A DNA stretch of 64,000 bases from Plasmodium coatneyi (lineage: Eukaryota; Apicomplexa; Aconoidasida; Haemosporida; Plasmodiidae). The position numbers and the translations under genes are program-made. The stretch's first letter is position 1; every line of letters starts with the position of its first letter. Shown piece after piece: positions 56,602 through 64,000 of this stretch. The notes below the pieces were generated by a model. It did no database searches and was not told the origin of the DNA. It worked only from the letters and a program-made list of their open reading frames with translations. The stretch lies in NCBI RefSeq assembly GCF_001680005.1, contig NC_033567.1, positions 992,001 to 1,056,000 of the forward strand. The letters are read 5' to 3'.

Positions 56602-57639
56602 ATGAAGGTTGGGGGACGACGCAGTACTTTCTGTCCAAGCCAATCGACAGGAGGAGGCGATGAAAGGGGCAAAGAAGCCCATTACGGCGGCTGAAAAGGG
56701 GTAACAGCAGCAGGAGCAGGAACAACAAGCACAATTTTTTAACAATGGTGAAATTCTAAACGAATCACACACTTCCACACTTCCTTCCCACATACTCACA
56801 CATATTCCATACATTCCACATATTTCCCTCCTACGAATGTAGGGGCACTATGGAATATTGATAAATTTATACATATATAGGGGGAAGGTGAAATACTTCA
56901 TATAGAATAAATATATGTACTGTAAAGAAAAGTTCTCATAAGAATTGCAAGTGTGGAATATTTTCTTAAATGCGGAATAGGATAATTTTGAAATTCTTAT
57001 TTTAGGAATGAAGGAATTACATTTTAAAGAGAAAGAATAAATAAAAATAATAGGGAATAATATAATAATAAATACGAACTCACGCAAAGTGTAATAATAT
57101 GAAGAGGAGGAAAGTAAAAAGTTCCACATATATATATATACAGAATTGTACACAGTAAGCCCAGTACAAAGGTATAAGGAGGAATATTTTTGTTTACATG
57201 TCCTTCATGAAAAATAAATACTTAAGTAAAGAATTAAGAAATTCTATATATACACTATAACAAAATAATCCAAAAATGAAATCGTAAGGAAAAATAATTT
57301 TCACATAAGTTCAAGAATAATAACGATAGGAACAACACTCGTGTGCAAATACATAGTAATAAGGGGAAAATGCATAAAAGGGATGGAAGAGTATAATACC
57401 TGAATGAAGAATAAACTTCATATCAGTACATTTCTCTAGCGTACGATTCTTAAATTAAGTTGAGGGAAGAAGAAATATTAATATACATTTACAAAGAATG
57501 CACATAGAAGTTAATGGGAGGAAGAAATATTACATTTGTACAATGCATATAGTGGGATAGCAGGAGAACATGCATATATTAAATTGAAATAACATTATTA
57601 CCAAGCCACAAATTATTACAACAGCAGAAAAGAGCAAAG
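56602..57639. other. KIR2-KIR3 intergenic region
   Basis: AT-rich and non-coding. The part at about 56985-57105 is a diverged copy of the KIR2 upstream segment at about 54980-55103 (shared ttttaggaa, ttttaaagaa and gaactca.gca...taataatatg). This fits duplication of a KIR gene with its upstream DNA. Confidence 0.55.
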
Positions 57640-59852
57640 ATGTCAGGACCGGTACACACATTACTTTTCTTATTCAAAATATATATAAATATTATGCCTA
57701 CAGCATACAGTGCGCGCAACTTAGGAGGAATGCAGAAATGCACATGGAAGCACTTATTTATATATTTTGACTTTCTGATCAATTCTATATTTATAGGTAA
57801 CAAGTACAGATAACTTGCTTTCACAATTAGTATACGAGAAGTTCGAGAAGGAAGAAGAGCACTGTGCACTCAGTGGAGGACAAAAGAAAACCAAAGGGGA
57901 AATAGTGAATAGTGTACAGCTTGCATGGAAGATACACGGAATTAAGGAAGAATTAACCGCGAAGATTGTAAATGCCTGGTGCTGCTCATGCAAAATAAAG
58001 GATGAAGGTGGGTACAATTATGATCCCTGCGAATTTCTATACTACTGGATAGGTCATAAAATAAAGGGGAATTTAGAGGATAGGGATTTTGCGACTGCCA
58101 TGAAGAAAATTTACGAGTATCTGGTACAATATCCATGTGGAACTCCGTGCACTAATATATATCCTGGTATTGGTGAAACGGTTTTTGACTTCGCCAGGAA
58201 ACTATTCGAGTATGAATATAACATTGGAAAATTAAATGTGCTCCCCACGTGTAGTAATTATTTATCTAATGAACGTTATAAAAAATGCCTGAGTGATGCT
58301 GTGGGTGCATATACATGGTTGTGTGATCAGTGGGATGAAATGGATGATATGTATTTTAGAAAGTTTAAGAAGCATCACAGGAACTGTAAGACTAAGGGAC
58401 TACCACAACTAGCATGCACTGCACCCTTAGGACCAGCACTATCATCGCTTCAGGCAAAAAGTGAACATCCCTCAGAAGGGACAAGTGACCGAAGTCAACA
58501 TTTAGGAACTGAGGCACTTGGACCAGATGCTAGACAGAATGAATCAGGTAAGTGTGTAGAGTAAAACTACCTCTTAAATGGAGTAAATCTGTTTCAGTTA
58601 AAGTAACTGCACCTTAAATAAATTAACCTTAACAGGTAAAGTAACCTGTACCAGGTAAAAGTGAAGCAATAAAGGAGTCCTATGTAAGGGTAGATGTCTC
58701 ACAGAGTAATCTTCCTGAGGGGGGAGGAAATAAAAAAAAAAAAAAATATATATGTGGATACGTTAGTGAATGAGGAAGTAGATGTAGGATTTCGCATTTT
58801 AGGGTGTATGTGTAGGACTTCATACTTAAGGTTGCGGGTTTTAGGGTATAGGAATAACAATATAGCCTGCTATTTAGCTGTTTCAGGGTGTAAGGACAAC
58901 AATGTTTTCTGTTGTTCAGCTGTTTAGGGAGGGATATGCATCTAAGGTGTGCATACAAAAAAAAGAGCAGAGAGGAAAAAAAAAGGAAAAAAAAAAAAAA
59001 AAAAAAAAATGTGAATGAAACAGTGGAGGGGGTGTAGGATTTCGCATTTTAGGGGTGTAAGGTTTCACAGTTAATGTTGAGATTCTAGGTTAATGACCCA
59101 TAATATGACCTGGTACTTAGCTATTAAGGGTACTTGAAAAAGGAAAGAAAAGGAAGAAAAGAGGAGGAAAAAGAAAGGGGAAAAAGTAAAAGAGAAAAAG
59201 AAAGAAAAAAGAAGGAAGGAAAAGAATAACAGAAAAAAAAGAAAAAAAAGTTTCACGGAAAGGAAATGTGCTAATATTATTCATTTTCTTTACTTATTTT
59301 TCAGCCGCACCTGGTGGAGATGGAAAGGGAGGTTCTGACGGTGGTGGTAGTCATAGAAAGGAAGGGGAAGAAGCAGATAATCCTGGTATCGTACCTGTTG
59401 CTGTGTCTGGTGGACTTGCTACAATTGGTTTACCTGCAGCTCTTTTCTTTTTATATAAAGTAATTACCACTACAGTAGATATGCGCATAGTACAATGTAC
59501 TAATATTTACTTCTTTTTAAAATAAATGTTAAAATAAGCATTAATACATATATTATGTACATATTTTCACCCATTCCCTCCTACTTCATAGTACACTTCT
59601 TTATTTTCTGGAATACGTAACACCCCTCCTAGAAGCAGAAGAAAAAGGAGGTCCTTCCGACAAGACTTAAACACATACTCGGGGGATTCTTCTACAGAAT
59701 ATGGAACATATTATTCAACAGCGGAGGAAGCTTCAACAGTAGCTTCAACTGTAGATGATTCTACTGTATATGGTGGGTCAACATCTACCACCAGAAGAGG
59801 AAGGAATAATGGAAGAGCTCAACATAGGAATATAAGTTATCAACGTATATAG
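57640..59852 (+). CDS. KIR variant antigen 3, four exons, extra intron with telomere-like repeats
   Basis: Exons: 57640-57651 (ATG TCA GGA CCG, donor gtacac), 57797-58547 (acceptor tttatag, donor gtaagt), 59305-59459 (acceptor atttttcag, donor gtaatt), 59592-59852 (acceptor acttcatag). Phases join and give 392 residues. The ectodomain has AWCCSCKIKDEG, FLYYWIGHKIKGN and VFDFARKLFEYEYN with paired Cys. Exon 3 encodes the Gly/Ser linker GKGGSDGGGSHRKEGE, shared with KIR2, and the membrane span (VAVSGGLATIGLPAALFFLY). Exon 4 encodes the cytoplasmic tail ending NISYQRI. The 757-bp intron 2 is unusual: KIR2 reads the matching region without interruption. If that intron were retained, the protein would end after GKCVE at 58564, before the membrane span. 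Confidence 0.87.
58784..59054 (+). repeat. Telomere-like TTYAGGG heptamers in KIR3 intron
   Basis: Five copies of the Plasmodium telomere heptamer TT(T/C)AGGG lie in one orientation at 58798, 58840, 58882, 58923 and 59048 (start positions). A longer direct repeat, gtaggatttcgcattttagg, occurs at 58784-58803 and 59034-59053. Two such heptamers match by chance about once per 8 kb per strand, so five in 257 bases is well above expectation. They lie in the KIR3 intron and not at a chromosome end. Confidence 0.8.
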
Positions 59853-60204
59853 TGTCCCGAGAATTATAATAATTTACAGTTCCTTAGTTTGTTATCACCA
59901 TAATCATAAAATAGTCATAAAATGCGGGCGGAAATATACATTTCTATGAACATACACATGCAAAATATTTAATGTAGAATGTAAGAAAATAGGAAAAGAA
60001 GCTAAAGGAAGTTAGAAAAAGAAAAACATGAAAAACGAATCTTTACGCAGCCACCATGAGAGAATTACATTTATAACAGAACTGATATTATATGCATCTG
60101 TAATTTATGGGAAAAATGCGCATACACACGCATGGGCATATGTGTATTTTGTTATCACACCGATAGGCACGCCGATATGCAGAGTGCCCCACGTCGAAGA
60201 ACCG
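59853..60204. other. Right junction of the KIR island
   Basis: A short convergent intergenic region between KIR3 (+) and SMC2 (-), AT-rich on the left and reaching core composition near 60150. No gene. Confidence 0.5.
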
Positions 60205-63200
60205 TTAGTCATCGTCCGGATCCCTCTCGTGAATAGTAACCCTTCGTCGCTTCACTTCGGTCACCTCCTTGTTATTTTTACTCTGTCTAATATCAAGCGA
60301 GTGTCGGTTGACGGTCGAAATGCCATCGATAAATCTCATTTTGAACAGAACATCCGCGTGGGAAAACATGCCCTCTTTTAAAGAGACAATAATAAACTGG
60401 GAGTTGGGAAATTGTGTCCTTATCATATCTCCGATGTTCTGCGTGTGGTTTAGATCCAGAGCCGCGTCGATTTCGTCCAGAATGTACATAGGCACGGTTC
60501 TCACTTTGAGCAGCGCCAAAATTAAGGAGAGCGCCAGGAGACTCCTCTGGCCGCCGCTCAATTCGGTTAGGGACTCCTTCCAGTTGTTGTTGAAGGCGAT
60601 CTGAAGAGGGGAGATAAGAAAAGTAAAGCAAGGAAGGATAAAGGACAAGCCGCATTCATTATGAAGAGACACATGCGACACTTCGCGTGTGCACTCCATG
60701 AGGAAGAAGAAGAATTCTGTGATGTTATCATCAAACCGTGTTGTACGCACACAAAAAAGTTCATAACTATGAAGTAGCCGGTGGGACAATGCAAATGGGG
60801 GGGAAAACCCGCTCACATCGTACCTTCATCTCAATCCCGTTGGAGAGGTCCCCATCGACGACACTCAACTTAGCCTGTGCATTATTGAGCAGCGTTGAAA
60901 AGATAGCCTGGAAGTACTCATTAATTTGCTCATACATAGCAAGTAAACTTTCACTTTTTTTCACGTCCAGATCTGCTATAACTTCTTGTATCTTCTTCTT
61001 GTCCTCTTCTACCTGGGACTTCTTCGTGATGAGATCCTTGTAATCCACCTGCACCTGCTCATACATTTGGACAGCCTTCCTGTTGATGTTTATGGACAAT
61101 TTATTTTGTTCATTTTGGAGGGCTTGTATTTTTTTCTGTATGACATCATGTCTAAAATTTTCAAAATCGTATGGAGTGCATTTCTTATTGAACAGTGGTT
61201 CGTAAGATTCGATCCAAACGTGTGTCTTGTTAAGATACTTGACAGTTTCGCTGGCCGTTTGGGAATCCTTCTGTAAGTCAATTAATGTGTTATCTAGCTT
61301 TTTCAAATCAAGCATGTGTTTGCTTTTTTTTTTTTCCAAATCTTCCATCTTTTTTATTACGTCTTTTATTTCATTTTCATAGCAAGTGAAGCTGGCCTGG
61401 AGTTCTAAAATTTTATTATCAAGATTTTTCAGCTCCTCCAATGCAGCATTTATGTTATTTTCAATTTCTTCAATTTTTTTATCAATTTGATTTATGGTCT
61501 CATCAGCGGTGACCAAATCGTTGCTTTCTTTTTCCATTTGTTTTTTGTAATTCTCTATTTGGAGGAGTACTCCATCCACTTCTTCTTTCTTTTTGTGTTC
61601 TTCATTTTCGAGGAGTTTTATTTTATTTTTTAATTTTCTGACTGATTCCTTTAGGTCCTCCTCTTTTTTGTCTTTATTGTTTTCATATTCTGTGATGTCT
61701 TTTTCAATTTTGTGTATGACCTCAGTGAGTTTCTTCTGCTTGGCATACAACTCGGTGAGTTCTTTTCGCCCTTTCTCTATTTCGTCTTTCGATTGCTCAA
61801 TTTTTTGGCATATGTTTCCGTACTTGCTCGTTTGTATTCTGTTTTCTATGTTGCTTAAATTGTTGGCATAAATTTGTAAATCTTTACACAATTTTTTTTT
61901 TTTTTCCTCCGCTTTTTGGAGCATGTCCAACTTGGCTGTTATTTCCTTCAACTTTTGGTCCTTCTCCATAAACTCTTTTTTCTTATTTTCATATTTTTCA
62001 TAGTGAAGTAAGAAGAGGTTGATATTTTTGTTCGATCCCCCGGACATGCTTCCCGACGTGTCGAACTTATCTCCCTCCAGGGTGATGGTCGGGAAGGACA
62101 TCTTCTTATTTGGATTGTATGTAATTTTCTTACAGTAATCAACGTTGGAGCATATAATAGTTCCGTTAAAAAGGTACCTGATCAGTTTTTCCAACTTGTT
62201 GTTATATTCCATGATGTCTAAAAAGTAGATAACGTCCTTCTTATCTTTTGAATCTACCCCGACATATTTTCGGCATTCTTCTACAATCTTTTCGTTCATA
62301 TCTCGTGACACGACGCAGTCTTTTAAAGGCAGCAGGGTTACTCTCCTGCTTCCCTTGGCAAAATTATTATATTCGAATAGGCTTTTACTGCACTCTTTGT
62401 TCTGGACAAGAATGTAGGATAATTTTCCCCCAAGGATAAGGTGAATGGCCAAGGCCGTTTGTCTGTACTCTTTTTTAATTTTTATCAGTTCATATATCTG
62501 TCCAAGGACATCTGCTGGGTTGACATTGCCAGGTATCTTGAAATCGATTTTCACATGGTTGATTAAATTTTTCAGCACTTGTAACTCCTGCTGCAGTTTT
62601 TCTATTTCGTTTGTCAGGACCTTTTTATCTTCCTGCAGTTGGTCCAAATCGTGGAAGTTATTATGTTCACTGTTTAATTTTTGTAATTCTTCCTCACAGG
62701 CGATTTTCTTCTTTTCCTCCGTTTCTTTTTCCTTGTTCATTTCGCTGAACTCCTTTTCGAATTTTTTCCTCTGGTCCTTTAAAGCCATGATTTCCTTCTC
62801 GAGATGTTTGCTATTTTGCAGCAAGTTATTTATCTGCGTCTCTATTTGGCTCAGATTCGTTTTATTATTTTTCAGCTGCTCTCTGAAGGAGCCTGTATAC
62901 TCGCTGTTGTTGATTCCCCCACTTAGGAGGCAGTTAATGGTGGTCTGCTTTTCACTAAGTTCTTCCCGTAGGAGTTCTATTTTTCTTTTCAGATCTTCGT
63001 AAGACTTTAAATTTTTATTATTTTTTTCGTCATTTTTTTCATAATCATTTAATTTCTTTTCAATACGTTTTATTTCTTTTTTAATTTCTTCTTTTTTTTT
63101 TTTTTCCTTTTCTTTTTCTTTTCCTTCTATCTTTGCTTCCGACTTGAGATGGGAGATTTTCTTTTCCACCTGTTCCTTCTCCGAAATGAGTATCTTCATA

Positions 63201-64000
63201 GGTTCGCTGGCAACATATGTCTGGCTAGCTAATTTCTCCTTTTCTTTTTTATAAATTTCCATTTCTTTGTCTATATCTTTGATGTCTTTTTCGAGGACTT
63301 TCTTTTCATCCATTGCGTCTTCAATTTTTTCTTTACTTTTCTCCATCATATTTTTGGCTACATAATATTTGTATGCAATTTCGATTTTTTCAAATTTTTC
63401 AATTTCTTCATTATTGCTAATGAATTTGTTGTATTCTTCCTTTTCCTTCTTCAATTTTACGAGGGTGGGTTCAATTTCGTCCACTAGTACTTTATTAATT
63501 TCCTCCAGCTTCTGATCTTTTTTTCCCATTAATTTGATTGCGTTTGTTCTTTTCACCTCGTACAGTTTTGTCCCACTGGATTCTTCAATCAGGCCGAGCA
63601 ACTCCACCGGCTTCATATTTATCACTTTTGTTATCTTCCCTTGCATGATTAGAAAATGCGGATTGTTAATATTTAATTTGAGTGACTGGAAGAAGTCGCT
63701 AATATCCTTTGGCTTGGCGTTGTGGCTATTTAGCAGGTACCTATTTCGTCCTCCTAAAACGATTTGTCTCGTTATGGTAATATTCTTCATATCTCTGTAC
63801 GGTTCTTGTAGAGGACTTGGCTTCTGCTCATTGTTAAATTTTATCGTTACGCTTCCTTTGGTGATTCCCGCCTGTCCTTGCTTGTAGATCAGCTCGTCCA
63901 GTCTATTCACCCGAATCAGGTTTAAATTGTTTATGCCCATGACGAAGCAGATTGCGTCTAGGACGTTTGACTTCCCGCTTCCGTTTAGCCCCGTTATGGC
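60205..64000 (-). CDS. SMC2: Condensin subunit SMC2, 5'-truncated by window end
   Basis: Exons seen: from the window end (64000) to 60824, then 60600-60205; the 223-bp intron has gtacga/cttcag ends and phase 0. About 1190 residues are visible, and the N-terminus lies beyond the window. Walker A GLNGSGKSN is at the very edge (63985-63959), followed by SMC2-type NNPHFLIMQGKITKVINMKP. Long coiled coils flank a hinge (about 62530-62030: SYILVQN, TLEGDKFDTSGSMSGGS). The C-terminal ATPase half shows LTELSGGQRSLLALSLIL and Walker B MYILDEIDAALDLNHTQNIG. With SMC4 it forms condensin for chromosome compaction and segregation in schizogony and male gametogenesis. It is the core gene on the right side of the KIR island. 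Confidence 0.96.

Noticed and set aside
57815..58564. KIR3 as a 249-codon gene without membrane span ending at 58564
   Set aside because: A strong donor lies just before this stop, and the downstream exons encode the missing linker, membrane span and tail in phase.
52027..59852. SICAvar genes rather than KIR
   Set aside because: The genes have 2-4 exons and one Cys-rich helical ectodomain with PIR-type YYW and LKELFDYT motifs. SICAvar genes have many exons with repeated Cys-rich domains.

Overview
The window is nuclear DNA of a malaria parasite, most likely of the Plasmodium knowlesi / P. coatneyi group. Two things point there. First, a run of housekeeping genes matches, as I remember it, part of P. 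falciparum chromosome 13 in content and order: USP39/Sad1, MCM4, a one-AP2-domain ApiAP2 factor, an RRM protein, RPS15, NOC4, apicoplast ferredoxin, apicoplast glycerol-3-phosphate acyltransferase, a large protein of unknown function, and SMC2. Second, three KIR-type variant antigen genes sit inside that core block. Coding regions have moderate GC, and intergenic DNA is full of long A/T homopolymers.

Layout. 1-1689 is the 3' part of USP39 (+). 3050-5965 is MCM4 (+). 5966-15488 is a 9.5 kb gene desert with a tandem array, a 21-bp perfect inverted repeat and many poly-T tracts. 15489-22019 is the ApiAP2 gene (+), rich in tandem amino-acid repeats. 22667-24288 is a multi-exon RRM gene (-). 25983-26600 is a RanBP2-type zinc-finger gene (+). 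27636-27905 is a small one-membrane-span protein (-). 28694-31221 is a seven-exon gene (+), reconstructed here, ending in a Rad60-type SUMO-like domain. 31724 to about 32310 is a small unknown gene (-). 33632-34525 is RPS15 (+), whose first exon is only the start codon. 35293-38076 is NOC4 (-). 39361-39933 is a four-span membrane protein (-). 42225-42815 is ferredoxin (-), divergent from the acyltransferase at 44011-45264 (+). 47011-51249 is a 1412-residue unknown protein (+). 52027-59852 holds three KIR genes in tandem (+). 60205-64000 is SMC2 (-), cut by the window end.

The genes are mostly independent housekeeping functions: replication licensing (MCM4), chromosome condensation (SMC2), splicing (USP39), small-subunit ribosome assembly (NOC4, RPS15), apicoplast redox and lipid synthesis (ferredoxin, G3PAT) and sexual-stage transcription (ApiAP2). 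The roughly 9 kb KIR island is AT-rich, its genes have mosaic exon structures, and one of its introns carries five Plasmodium telomere heptamers (TTYAGGG). This looks like the intrachromosomal telomere-like repeat association reported for the P. knowlesi genome.

Two genes (USP39 and the RRM gene) are broken by a frame change exactly in a long poly-A coding tract. In both, one A fewer restores the frame, so sequencing or assembly error is the leading explanation.
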